16,326 bases of DNA from NCBI GenBank assembly GCA_040902585.1, contig JBBDXA010000203.1, positions 1 through 16,326 of the forward strand, read 5' to 3'. Origin of the DNA: JBBDXA01 sp040902585 (GTDB taxonomy: Bacteria > Planctomycetota > Phycisphaerae > Phycisphaerales > Phycisphaeraceae). Below the pieces are notes generated by a model. That model was not told the origin of the DNA, ran no database searches, and saw only the letters and a program-made list of their open reading frames with translations. The position numbers and the translations under genes are program-made. Positions within the stretch are counted from its first letter, which is position 1; every line of letters begins with the position of its first letter. This document shows positions 1 to 6,395 of the stretch, piece after piece.

Positions 1-2
1 GC

Positions 3-749
3 AAACGCGCGGGGGATCGCCGGTGCGATGCCATTATCAGTGCGGGCAACACCGGTGCCTGCGTCGCCGGTGCCCAGATGTACATGCGACGCCTGCCCGG
101 CGTACACCGCCCCGGCATCGCAGTCACCATTCCGACTTTCTTTGGCCCCATCATCGTGTGTGATGTCGGTGCCAATCCCGAACCTCGCCCCACGCACCTG
201 CACCAGTACGCTCACATGGCGTCGATCTACGCCAACCGCATCATGGGGATCGACAACCCCAAAGTCGCTTTGCTCTCGATCGGCTCGGAAGAAACCAAGG
301 GCAACTCGATGGTGCGCGACACCGCCAAGCTGATCCGCCAGGACAAGCGGATCAACTACGTCGGCTTCGCCGAGGGCCGCGAACTGTTCGAAGGCAAGGC
401 CAACGTCATCGTCACCGAAGGCTTCACGGGCAACGTCGTGCTCAAGCTGGCAGAAGGTTTGTCGATGGGCCTGATCAAGACCATCACGCGCGAGATTGTG
501 GCTGTCGATCCGGACCTCGCCAAGCGGTTTGAGCCGGTCGTCCGCGGCATCTACCGCAAGCACGACTATCATGAGTATGGTGGCGCACCCCTGATGGGTG
601 CCAATGGAATCTGCCTCAAATGTCATGGCTCCAGCGAGGCGCGCACGATTGTCGCCGCCGTCAAGGCAGCCATGCGGTTCGTCAGCTTGAATGTCAACGA
701 AGCCATCGTTGAAGCGCTGGCGGACTCCGTGCCCGAGACCGCTGCATGA
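3..749 (+). CDS. plsX: Phosphate acyltransferase PlsX, 5' truncated by window edge
   Basis: PlsX converts acyl-ACP to acyl-phosphate, the donor used by PlsY in phospholipid synthesis; it is a peripheral cytoplasmic enzyme. The frame is open from base 3 with no start codon in the window, and the first ATG (78) lies inside the protein. The visible 248 residues carry the family motif ISAGNTGA near the left edge, then NPKVALLSIGSEETKGN, VTEGFTGNVVLKL and YGGAPLMGANG close to the C-terminus. Family members are about 330-350 residues, so roughly 85-100 N-terminal residues lie outside. The stop overlaps the fabH start as ATGA, which suggests translational coupling. The plsX-fabH-fabD-fabG-acpP order is the classic bacterial fab cluster and supports the call. 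The CLKCH string near the end is not a haem site in this cytoplasmic enzyme. Confidence 0.95.
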   Translation, partial: KRAGDRRCDAIISAGNTGACVAGAQMYMRRLPGVHRPGIAVTIPTFFGPIIVCDVGANPEPRPTHLHQYAHMASIYANRIMGIDNPKVALLSIGSEETKGNSMVRDTAKLIRQDKRINYVGFAEGRELFEGKANVIVTEGFTGNVVLKLAEGLSMGLIKTITREIVAVDPDLAKRFEPVVRGIYRKHDYHEYGGAPLMGANGICLKCHGSSEARTIVAAVKAAMRFVSLNVNEAIVEALADSVPETAA

Positions 750-1759
750 ATGGTTCAGGAAGCTCAATTCCTCCGGGCGTGTGCCTGGCCGGCACCGGGA
801 TGGCGGTCCCCGCGCATGTCGTCAGCAACGACGAGCTGGCCAAAACTGTCGACACCAGCGATGAGTGGATTGCCAAGCGCACCGGCATCCGCCAGCGCTG
901 TATCGGCGAGCCCGGCGACACGGTCACCTCTCTCGCAACCGATGCTCTGAAACAGGCTGTTACCAGCGCCGGGCTTGAGCCTTCTCAACTCGACATGGTC
1001 ATCCTCGCGACGATGACGCCTGAAATGATCACGCCTTCTTCATCCGCGCGGGTGGCTGCCAACATCGGTGCCTCCCCCGCCGGGGCCGTGGATATCAGCG
1101 CCGCCTGCTCCGGTTTTGTCTATGGCATGAACATGGCGGCCGGCCTGATGAAGACCGGCTTCTACAAGAACATCGGCGTCATCGGCGTCGAGATGCTCAG
1201 CAAGCTCGTCAACTGGGAAGACCGCAACACCTGCGTCCTCTTCGGCGACGGAGCGGGCGCGGCCGTCTTCTCCACCTGCGATGACGCCACGCGCGGCTGC
1301 CTCTACCAATCGATGGGCTCCGACGGCGGCCGCTGGCACGAACTCTACTGCCCGCGCAACGAGGCGGACCTTCCCGCCAACGGACACGGCGCGCCGTTCA
1401 ACGGGCAATACAACACCCTGCAAATGAACGGCCGCGAGATTTACAAGTTCGCCGTCAGCACCCTTCAGCGAACCATCGACGAAGCCCTGACGCACTGCAA
1501 TCTCAAGCCCAGTGATCTTGCAGTGATCATCCCGCACCAGAGCAACGCCCGCATCATCGAATCCGCCCGTGAAAAGCTCGGCCTCACGCCCGAACGCATG
1601 TGCGTCAACATCGACCGCTACGGCAACACCAGCGCCGCCAGCGTGCCCATCGCCCTTCACGAACTCACTGCCGAAGGCCGCGTGAAGGCAGGCGACTACG
1701 TCCTTTTCGTCGCCCTCGGCGGCGGCCTGACGTGGGCGACGAGTTTGTGGAAGGTGTAG
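746..1759 (+). CDS. fabH: Beta-ketoacyl-ACP synthase III (FabH)
   Basis: FabH starts fatty acid synthesis by condensing acetyl-CoA (or a branched acyl-CoA) with malonyl-ACP. The protein has 337 residues, slightly longer than the usual 315-330. The thiolase-fold catalytic triad is visible: Cys121 in AACSGF, His264 in IIPHQSNARI and Asn294 in RYGNTSAAS. FGDGAGA (167-173) and the C-terminal GGGLTWA are also family hallmarks. The ATG at 746 overlaps the plsX TGA by four bases. No separate strong ribosome site is seen, so coupled translation is likely. The stop TAG at 1757-1759 runs straight into a palindromic repeat and then an assembly gap. The gene itself looks intact. The acyl-CoA preference cannot be read from the sequence. 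Confidence 0.97.
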   Translation: MNGSGSSIPPGVCLAGTGMAVPAHVVSNDELAKTVDTSDEWIAKRTGIRQRCIGEPGDTVTSLATDALKQAVTSAGLEPSQLDMVILATMTPEMITPSSSARVAANIGASPAGAVDISAACSGFVYGMNMAAGLMKTGFYKNIGVIGVEMLSKLVNWEDRNTCVLFGDGAGAAVFSTCDDATRGCLYQSMGSDGGRWHELYCPRNEADLPANGHGAPFNGQYNTLQMNGREIYKFAVSTLQRTIDEALTHCNLKPSDLAVIIPHQSNARIIESAREKLGLTPERMCVNIDRYGNTSAASVPIALHELTAEGRVKAGDYVLFVALGGGLTWATSLWKV

Positions 1760-1783
1760 CGAGCCGGGGCGTATTCGCCCCGG
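1758..1783. repeat. Palindromic repeat, copy 1 (inverted partner at 2105-2130)
   Basis: A 26-base element whose core is a perfect hairpin, CCGGGGCG-TATT-CGCCCCGG (1764-1783). It begins inside the fabH stop codon and runs up to the N gap. The same 26 bases occur exactly, in inverted orientation, at 2105-2130. As RNA it would form an 8-bp GC-rich stem immediately after fabH, without a U tract. It could act as a terminator-like or mRNA-protecting hairpin, or be one unit of an interspersed palindrome family. Confidence 0.85.
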
Positions 1784-1793
1784 NNNNNNNNNN
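1784..1793. other. Assembly gap (10 N)
   Basis: Ten undetermined bases sit directly against the right end of the first palindrome copy. A round number of Ns is a common scaffold-gap placeholder, so the true distance between fabH and fabD is unknown. Contig ends at palindromic repeats are typical of repeat-broken assemblies. Confidence 0.95.
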
Positions 1794-1859
1794 GAGCGTG
1801 GCGACCCCGAGCAGGACGGGGATCGTCAGCAGGAGCCGGCGGACCAGGTAGCGCGCCAT
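1794..1859 (-). pseudogene. N-terminal fragment of an OppB/DppB-like ABC transporter permease
   Basis: On the minus strand an ATG at 1859 opens a frame beginning MARYLVRRLLLTIPVLLG and continuing for 22 residues until it is cut by the N gap. This is the characteristic start of dipeptide/oligopeptide ABC permeases of the DppB/OppB type: a basic xRYLxRRLL cluster followed at once by the first membrane helix. Across the gap, in the same direction, lies fabH antisense, so the permease cannot continue as assembled. It is either a true remnant or the end of a contig from another locus that was joined here. Only 22 residues are available, so the family call rests on a short but distinctive pattern. 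Confidence 0.6.
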
Positions 1860-1879
1860 CGATCAGAGGATACCTGAAC

Positions 1880-1938
1880 GTGCCATGTGCCGAGTGCCGA
1901 GTGCCACGCACGTGCAGGTGCGACGTGCGACGTGCCGG
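1880..1938. repeat. Degenerate heptamer tandem array (GTGCCGA/GTGCGAC type)
   Basis: Units of seven bases run in phase: GTGCCAT, GTGCCGA, GTGCCGA and GTGCCAC (1880-1907), a short break, then CGTGCAG, GTGCGAC, GTGCGAC and GTGCCGG (1911-1938). The array fills most of the spacer between the HTH-like fragment and the permease-like start on the minus strand. It is too short and degenerate to be CRISPR. Replication slippage of a simple repeat is the likeliest origin. Confidence 0.75.
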
Positions 1939-2064
1939 TCAGGTTGCCTCGATTCGGAGGCGCCGCATCATCTTCGCGAGCCCCTGCCGGCTCACGCCGA
2001 TCGCCGCCGCGGCACGGGCGCGCTGGCCGTTCGCCCCGGCGAGCGCCGCAAAAAATGCCTTCAC
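1939..2064 (-). pseudogene. C-terminal fragment resembling a Fis-type HTH (HTH_8) of a sigma54-activator-like regulator
   Basis: The minus-strand frame ending at the TGA at 1939-1941 encodes FFAALAGANGQRARAA followed by AIGVSRQGLAKMMRRLRI. This matches the pattern of the Fis/HTH_8 DNA-binding tail of NtrC-like regulators: AL...GN+xxAAxxLGIS+xxLxKKL+RLG. Recognisable similarity covers about 41 codons. Further upstream the frame passes through low-quality peptide and then the palindrome at 2105, so no receiver or AAA+ domain is present. Either the rest of the gene was lost or this piece was joined from elsewhere. It is followed, in the same direction, by the permease-like start, a plausible natural order at some other locus. 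The call is inference from a short motif. Confidence 0.5.
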
Positions 2065-2104
2065 CCCCCTGTTGCATGCACAAGAGGCACGCCGCCGACA
2101 TGCA

Positions 2105-2130
2105 CCGGGGCGAATACGCCCCGGCTCGCT
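2105..2130. repeat. Palindromic repeat, copy 2 (inverted partner of 1758-1783)
   Basis: Exact reverse complement of the 26 bases at 1758-1783, with hairpin core 2105-2112 / 2117-2124 around an AATA loop. It lies 54 bases before the fabD start. The two copies bracket the gap and the reverse-strand gene fragments, so recombination or assembly collapse between them is possible. Confidence 0.85.
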
Positions 2131-2184
2131 GCGCCAATCAATTCTCACTATCATGTCCCGCTTTCCAACGGAATCTCCCAAACC

Positions 2185-3111
2185 GTGAGCAATCCTCAAA
2201 TCATTCTCTGTCCGGGTCAGGGCGCACAGCACGTCGGCATGGGCAAGGCCTGGGCTGAGCGTTTTCCCGTCGCTGCACAGACCTTCGCCGAGGCTGACAA
2301 GGAACTGGGCTACGCGCTGAGCAAGCTCTGCTTCGAAGGCCCTGAAGACGATCTGAACAAGACGGACCGCGCGCAAGTGGCGATTTACGTCACCAGTGTC
2401 GCGTGCCATCGATCGCTGAAAGAACAGGGCAAGCTGGGCACGATGGTTGCCGCGGCCGGCCTGAGCCTGGGCGAATTCACGGCCCTGCACCTGGGCGGCG
2501 CGTTCGACTTTCTCAGCGGTCTTCGCCTGGTGAAGCTGCGCGGCGAAGCGATGCAGGAAGCCGCCGAAGCTTCGCCCAGCAGCATGGTCGCCCTTGTCGG
2601 AGCGGATGAACATCAGGCGGCTGAATTGTGCAGGAAAACGCTGGAAGTCACGGGTGACAGTGAAGTCCTCGTGCCCGCCAACTACAACTGCCCGGGCCAG
2701 ATCGTCATCAGCGGCTCGAAGGCTGCGTGCGAAGTGGCGCTGAAGGTGGCCGAGGAAATGACCCTGCGCGCGACGGCATTGAAGGTCGCCGGTGCGTTTC
2801 ACTCGCCCCTCATGCAGCCTGCCGCGGATCGCTTGAAGGCGGCGCTCGACAAAACGCAATGGTTCGGCCTGCACTGCCCGGTGCTCTCCAACGTGACCGC
2901 CACGCCGCACGATGGTGACATCAAGCTCATCAAGCAGCGCCTCGTCGAACAGCTCACCAGCCCGGTGCGCTGGAGCAGTTGCATGCAGTGGGCCATCGCG
3001 AATCTGCCGGGCCAGTTTGTCGAGCTCGCACCCGGCAAGGTGCTCAGCGGGCTGATGCGCAGGATCGACAAGGCGACGAAGGTTGAGAACCACGCGGAGC
3101 CGACCGCCTAA
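2185..3111 (+). CDS. fabD: Malonyl-CoA:ACP transacylase (FabD)
   Basis: FabD moves malonyl from CoA to ACP, feeding FabH and FabF. From the GTG at 2185 the protein has 308 residues, the normal length, and starts SNPQIILCPGQGAQ as in the family. Visible sites are GQGAQ (11-15), the nucleophile Ser94 in GLSLGEF, Arg119 in KLRGEAM and His206 in GAFHSPL. The usual GHSLGE is GLSLGE here, so the residue before the nucleophile is Leu rather than His. The frame stays open upstream to about 1885, but that part crosses the repeat and the reverse-strand fragments, so it is not coding. No in-frame ATG lies near 2185. A short ATG frame at 2153-2188 (MSRFPTESPKP) ends in a TGA overlapping the GTG and could couple initiation. 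The ribosome site is weak (GGAA at 2170-2173). Confidence 0.93.
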   Translation: MSNPQIILCPGQGAQHVGMGKAWAERFPVAAQTFAEADKELGYALSKLCFEGPEDDLNKTDRAQVAIYVTSVACHRSLKEQGKLGTMVAAAGLSLGEFTALHLGGAFDFLSGLRLVKLRGEAMQEAAEASPSSMVALVGADEHQAAELCRKTLEVTGDSEVLVPANYNCPGQIVISGSKAACEVALKVAEEMTLRATALKVAGAFHSPLMQPAADRLKAALDKTQWFGLHCPVLSNVTATPHDGDIKLIKQRLVEQLTSPVRWSSCMQWAIANLPGQFVELAPGKVLSGLMRRIDKATKVENHAEPTA

Positions 3112-3142
3112 CACTTTATTAGACTCAGAACTCAGGATTCCC

Positions 3143-3892
3143 ATGACTGACGCTATCGAACAACGCCTCGCCATCGTCACCGGCGCCTCTCGCGGCATAG
3201 GTGCCGCCATCGCCCAGGCCCTTGCCTTGCAGGGCCGGCACGTGGTCCTCATGTCGCGCAGCGCCGACAAGCTCAACGAGGTCGCCAAGACCATCAGCGA
3301 TGCGGGCGGCAAGGCGACCGTCTGCGCCTGCGACGTCGCCGACCACAAGGCGCTGGCGGATGCGATTGAAAGGATCGCCGACGACCACAAGCGGCTGGAC
3401 ATCCTCGTGAACAACGCCGGCGTCACCCGCGATCAGCTCTTGCTTCGCATGAGCGACGAGGATTTTGACGCGGTGATCAACACGAATCTGAAGAGCGTGT
3501 TCGTCTCCTGCCGGGCGGCCCTGAGGCCGATGATGCGCGGCAAGTGGGGCCGCATCATCAACATCGGGTCCGTGTCCGGCCTCGTGGGCAACCCCGGGCA
3601 GGCGAATTACGCCGCTGCAAAGGCTGGACTGAGCGGCTTGACCAAGAGCATCGCCAAGGAAATGGCGGCCAAGAACATCACCGCGAACGTGATCGCGCCC
3701 GGCTTCATCGACACCGACATGACCGAAGGCCTGCCGCAGCAGGTCAAGGATTTCGCCATCGCCGCGACGCCTTTGAAGCGGTTCGGCAAGGCGGCGGAGA
3801 TCGCCGCCGCGGTCGCCTTCCTCGCGTCTGAGGAAGCCGGCTTCGTCACCGGCCAGACACTGGCCGTCGACGGCGGCATGACGATGTGTTAA
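3143..3892 (+). CDS. fabG: 3-oxoacyl-ACP reductase (FabG)
   Basis: FabG is the NADPH-dependent reductase of the elongation cycle, reducing 3-ketoacyl-ACP to 3-hydroxyacyl-ACP. It has 249 residues and a classical short-chain dehydrogenase layout: TGASRGIG cofactor loop (13-20), NNAG (90-93), catalytic Ser143 in NIGSVSG, Tyr156 and Lys160 in QANYAAAK, and the C-terminal GQTLAVDGGM. The ATG at 3143 was chosen over the upstream in-frame ATG at 3083 because the latter lies inside fabD and adds 20 residues without family resemblance. AGGA at about 3133 gives a plausible ribosome site. It lies 31 bases after fabD, consistent with one transcript. Confidence 0.96.
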   Translation: MTDAIEQRLAIVTGASRGIGAAIAQALALQGRHVVLMSRSADKLNEVAKTISDAGGKATVCACDVADHKALADAIERIADDHKRLDILVNNAGVTRDQLLLRMSDEDFDAVINTNLKSVFVSCRAALRPMMRGKWGRIINIGSVSGLVGNPGQANYAAAKAGLSGLTKSIAKEMAAKNITANVIAPGFIDTDMTEGLPQQVKDFAIAATPLKRFGKAAEIAAAVAFLASEEAGFVTGQTLAVDGGMTMC

Positions 3893-3927
3893 ATGTCCCG
3901 CGGGCGTTTGCAATCGCCCACTGCCAC

Positions 3928-3955
3928 TTGAGCGCAGGCTCGCTTTCAGTACAAT
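3928..3955 (+). promoter_or_regulatory. Candidate sigma70 promoter P1 upstream of acpP
   Basis: TTGAGC (3928-3933), 16 bases, TACAAT (3950-3955). The -10 matches five of six consensus bases and the -35 four. It lies in the 178-base fabG-acpP spacer, so transcription would start about 110 bases before acpP. This is pattern recognition only. Confidence 0.4.
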
Positions 3956-3963
3956 CGCCCGGC

Positions 3964-3992
3964 TTGGCAGGTTCCGCCGCCCTCGCTATATT
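3964..3992 (+). promoter_or_regulatory. Candidate sigma70 promoter P2 upstream of acpP
   Basis: TTGGCA (3964-3969), exactly 17 bases, TATATT (3987-3992). Both boxes match five of six consensus bases at ideal spacing. A start near 4000 would give a leader of about 70 bases before acpP. An internal promoter suits the high demand for acyl carrier protein relative to the fab enzymes. Confidence 0.55.
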
Positions 3993-4070
3993 GCCCGCTG
4001 CATACAGCAGCGTAAAAGTGCCCCCTACCCCCAATGGCCCACTGGCCAGCGCAATTGGAGATAAAGTCCG

Positions 4071-4328
4071 ATGGACGAAAAAGTAATCGAAGAAAAGGTC
4101 ATCGGTATCGTTGCCGAACAGATGGGTGTCGACAAAGGCGAAATCAATCGCGAGACTCATTTCGTGAATGATTTGAACGCCGATAGTCTCGACACCGTCG
4201 AACTGGTCATGGAATTTGAAGACGAGTTCGAAACCTCGATCCCTGACGAAGACGCGGAGAAAATCCAAACCGTCGGCCAGGCGATCGATTTCATCAAGGA
4301 ACACCTGAACCGCGCCGAAAAGGCGTGA
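4071..4328 (+). CDS. acpP: Acyl carrier protein
   Basis: The 85-residue acidic carrier holds growing acyl chains on a 4'-phosphopantetheine arm. The attachment Ser39 sits in the canonical LNADSLDTVELVMEFEDEF stretch, which starts helix II. The N-terminal helix (DEKVIEEKVIGIVAEQMGV) and the final helix (TVGQAIDFIKEHL) are both present, so the four-helix fold is complete. GGAG at 4057-4060 is a good ribosome site, ten bases before the ATG. It lies between fabG and fabF as in many bacteria, and the spacer upstream carries two promoter candidates. It is the usual partner of FabD, FabH, FabG, FabF and PlsX encoded around it. Confidence 0.97.
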   Translation: MDEKVIEEKVIGIVAEQMGVDKGEINRETHFVNDLNADSLDTVELVMEFEDEFETSIPDEDAEKIQTVGQAIDFIKEHLNRAEKA

Positions 4329-4521
4329 TTCGGGGCCTGTGGTTGCAGGCTCGGACGTCTCGCCCTGCTCGCCCTGCGCGTCGTGCCCAGCATGCCGCCA
4401 TGCCTGCATGCCCAGCCCCGCGAAACGCCCGCACCCCCGCCGCCGGTCCTTCACTCCATGACTCGGCGCAGGCCGCCCCCAAGGGCGCCCTGTGCCGTTT
4501 TTGAAAGGTCGATTCGACTCC

Positions 4522-5772
4522 ATGCCTTCCGACTCCCGACGACGCGTGGTCATCACCGGACTGGGCTGGGTCACCAGCCTCGGATTCTCCGTGCCCAACG
4601 TCTTTCAGGATCTCCTGAACGGCAAGAGCGGTATCACGCCCATCACCAAATTCGACACCACCGAATTCCCCACCAAATTCGGCGGCGAAATCCCCAACTG
4701 GGAACCCACCAACCTCGACAAGCGTGAAGCCAAACGACTCGACCGCTTCGCCCAGTTCGCCCTCAACGGCGCCATCGACGCCATCAAAGACGCCGGCATC
4801 GAATTCTCCAAGGAAGACCCCTACCGCTGCGGCGTCATCGTCGGCACCGGCATCGGCGGCATCCAGGAGTTCGAAGAGGGACACACCAAAATGATCGAAA
4901 AGGGGCCCAGCCGCGTCAGCCCCTTCATGGTCCCCAAACTCATGTGCAACGCTGGCTCGGGCAACATCGCCATCTACTACCACATCTGTGGCCCCAACTC
5001 CGCCCCCACCAGCGCCTGCGCTTCCGCCGCCCACGGCATCGGCGAAGCCATGGACGCCATCCGTTACGACAAAGCCGATGTCATGATCACCGGCGGCGCC
5101 GAAGCCGCGCTCACGCCCCTGGGCCTGGCCTGTTTCACCGCCCTCAAAGCCCTCTCGCGCCGCAACGATCAACCCCAGCAGGCCTCGCGCCCCTTCGATA
5201 AAGACCGCGATGGCTTCATCCTCGCCGAAGGCGCGGGCATCCTCGTCCTCGAAGAGTACGAACACGCCAAAGCTCGCGGCGCTCGCATCTACGCTGAAAT
5301 GCTCGGTTACGGCCAATCCGCCGACGGCTCACACATCACCGCCCCCGACGAAGAGGGCCGCGGCGCCGCCTTCTCCATGCAGGCCGCCATGCGCGACAGC
5401 CGCCTCAATCTCGACGATATCTCCTACATCAACGCCCACGGCACCTCCACCGGCCTGGGCGATATCGCCGAGACCCGCGCCATCAAACTCACCTTCGGCG
5501 ACAAGGCCAAATCCTTCCCCGTCTCCTCAACCAAGAGTATGACCGGCCACCCCTTGGGCGCCGCCGGCGGCCTGGAAGCCATCATCTGCTGCAAGATCAT
5601 CGAGACCGGCCTGGTCCCCCCCACCATCAACCTCGAAAATGCCGACCCTGAGTGCGATCTGGACTACGTCCCCAACATCGCCCGCGACATGAACGGCAAC
5701 ATCCGTAACGTCCTCTCCAACAGCTTCGGCTTCGGAGGACATAACGTGTCCCTGGCGATCGGGAAGGTGTGA
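4522..5772 (+). CDS. fabF: Beta-ketoacyl-ACP synthase II (FabF)
   Basis: FabF carries out the condensation step of elongation using malonyl-ACP. From the ATG at 4522 it has 416 residues, the usual length. The Cys-His-His catalytic set is present: Cys166 in TSACASAAHG, His306 in NAHGTST and His343 in SMTGHPLGAAGG. The glycine-rich end SNSFGFGGHN is typical. An in-frame ATG at 4492 would add ten residues lacking family resemblance; AAAGG near 4504 favours 4522. A 193-base spacer separates it from acpP; the spacer holds only short GC-rich inverted repeats and no clear gene. FabF closes the fab cluster and is convergent with the next gene. Confidence 0.96.
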   Translation: MPSDSRRRVVITGLGWVTSLGFSVPNVFQDLLNGKSGITPITKFDTTEFPTKFGGEIPNWEPTNLDKREAKRLDRFAQFALNGAIDAIKDAGIEFSKEDPYRCGVIVGTGIGGIQEFEEGHTKMIEKGPSRVSPFMVPKLMCNAGSGNIAIYYHICGPNSAPTSACASAAHGIGEAMDAIRYDKADVMITGGAEAALTPLGLACFTALKALSRRNDQPQQASRPFDKDRDGFILAEGAGILVLEEYEHAKARGARIYAEMLGYGQSADGSHITAPDEEGRGAAFSMQAAMRDSRLNLDDISYINAHGTSTGLGDIAETRAIKLTFGDKAKSFPVSSTKSMTGHPLGAAGGLEAIICCKIIETGLVPPTINLENADPECDLDYVPNIARDMNGNIRNVLSNSFGFGGHNVSLAIGKV

Positions 5773-5940
5773 GGGGGAAGGGAGGGAGGGACGAAGAAGC
5801 AAGCAGGCGACGGAGTCGCGCTTTGAACTCCCCTCCCTCTTAGATCGTATCCGCAGTACAAACCTCTCTCCCTGGGTCGCGGTTCAAAATCCAACTGGGA
5901 ACGACGCACCCAATCCTTATCACAGCCTGGAAGCCACGCG
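5773..5940. other. Convergent spacer with purine/pyrimidine tracts, possible weak terminator
   Basis: Between fabF (plus) and the Fe-S assembly gene (minus). A purine-rich tract at about 5771-5790 (GGGAGGG core) can pair with a pyrimidine tract at 5828-5841 (CCCTCCC core), with a loop of about 40 bases. This could work as a bidirectional terminator, but the long loop and lack of a T run make it weak. Nothing else is recognised here. Confidence 0.25.
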
Positions 5941-6339
5941 CTAAAGATCAAACCCCAACTGCACCTTCGCCGCCTCGCTCATCTTCGCCGGGCTCCACGG
6001 CGGATCGAAGACGACATCCACATCCACATCATTCACGCCCGGAATCACGGCGATGCGGCCGCGCACTTCCAGAGGCAGTTCCTGGGCTGCGGGGCAGGCG
6101 GGACTGGTCAAGGTCATCGTCACCTTCACGTCCCGCTTCTCATCGACCGCCACGTCGTAAATCAGGCCTAGTTCGAAGATGTTGACCGGGATTTCCGGAT
6201 CGAACACGTTCTTGCAGGCGTCGAGGCACTTGGCCTGGAGTTCTTCCGTGGTCACCTTCGTCGCGTCAACCGCTTGCGGCTTGGCAGGCACGGCTGCGGG
6301 TTCAACAGGGTTCGGATTGTTCGTCGTTTCTTCGGTCAT
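5941..6339 (-). CDS. sufT: SufT/MIP18-family (DUF59) Fe-S cluster assembly protein
   Basis: A 132-residue cytoplasmic protein of the MIP18/DUF59 family, whose members help mature or deliver iron-sulfur clusters. A Pro/Ala-rich N-terminus of about 30 residues precedes the domain. Visible family marks are DPEIPVNIFELGLIYDV (47-63), the conserved Cys82 in TSPACPAAQ and DPPWSPAKM (112-120). This is closest to the short SufT-like proteins linked to the SUF system; PaaD-type relatives share the fold. The start at 6339 is set by a strong GGAGGA ribosome site about four bases upstream. An in-frame ATG at 6399 overlaps the stop of the upstream pseudogene as ATGA but adds 20 non-conserved residues. No other suf genes are in the window. 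Confidence 0.88.
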   Translation of the reverse strand: MTEETTNNPNPVEPAAVPAKPQAVDATKVTTEELQAKCLDACKNVFDPEIPVNIFELGLIYDVAVDEKRDVKVTMTLTSPACPAAQELPLEVRGRIAVIPGVNDVDVDVVFDPPWSPAKMSEAAKVQLGFDL

Positions 6340-6395
6340 TGATCCTCCAGATGAGCTTCGCATCTCTGCGAGCGATATTTCTTCCACACTTCCAA

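Noticed and set aside
600..640. CxxCH (CLKCH) in PlsX as a haem-binding site
   Set aside because: PlsX is cytoplasmic and the string occupies a position that is variable in the family; it is a chance match.
1880..1938. CRISPR-like array
   Set aside because: Units are seven bases and directly adjacent with no spacers, so it is a simple tandem repeat.
1939..3426. 495-codon minus-strand frame antisense to fabD
   Set aside because: It lies opposite a conserved gene whose catalytic motifs are clear, and its peptide has no recognisable domain there. Only its last 41 codons (1939-2064), outside fabD, resemble a real HTH, and these are reported separately.
4329..4521. Short inverted repeats between acpP and fabF as a terminator
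   Set aside because: Stems are five to six bases without a T run, and similar short matches are frequent in GC-rich DNA.
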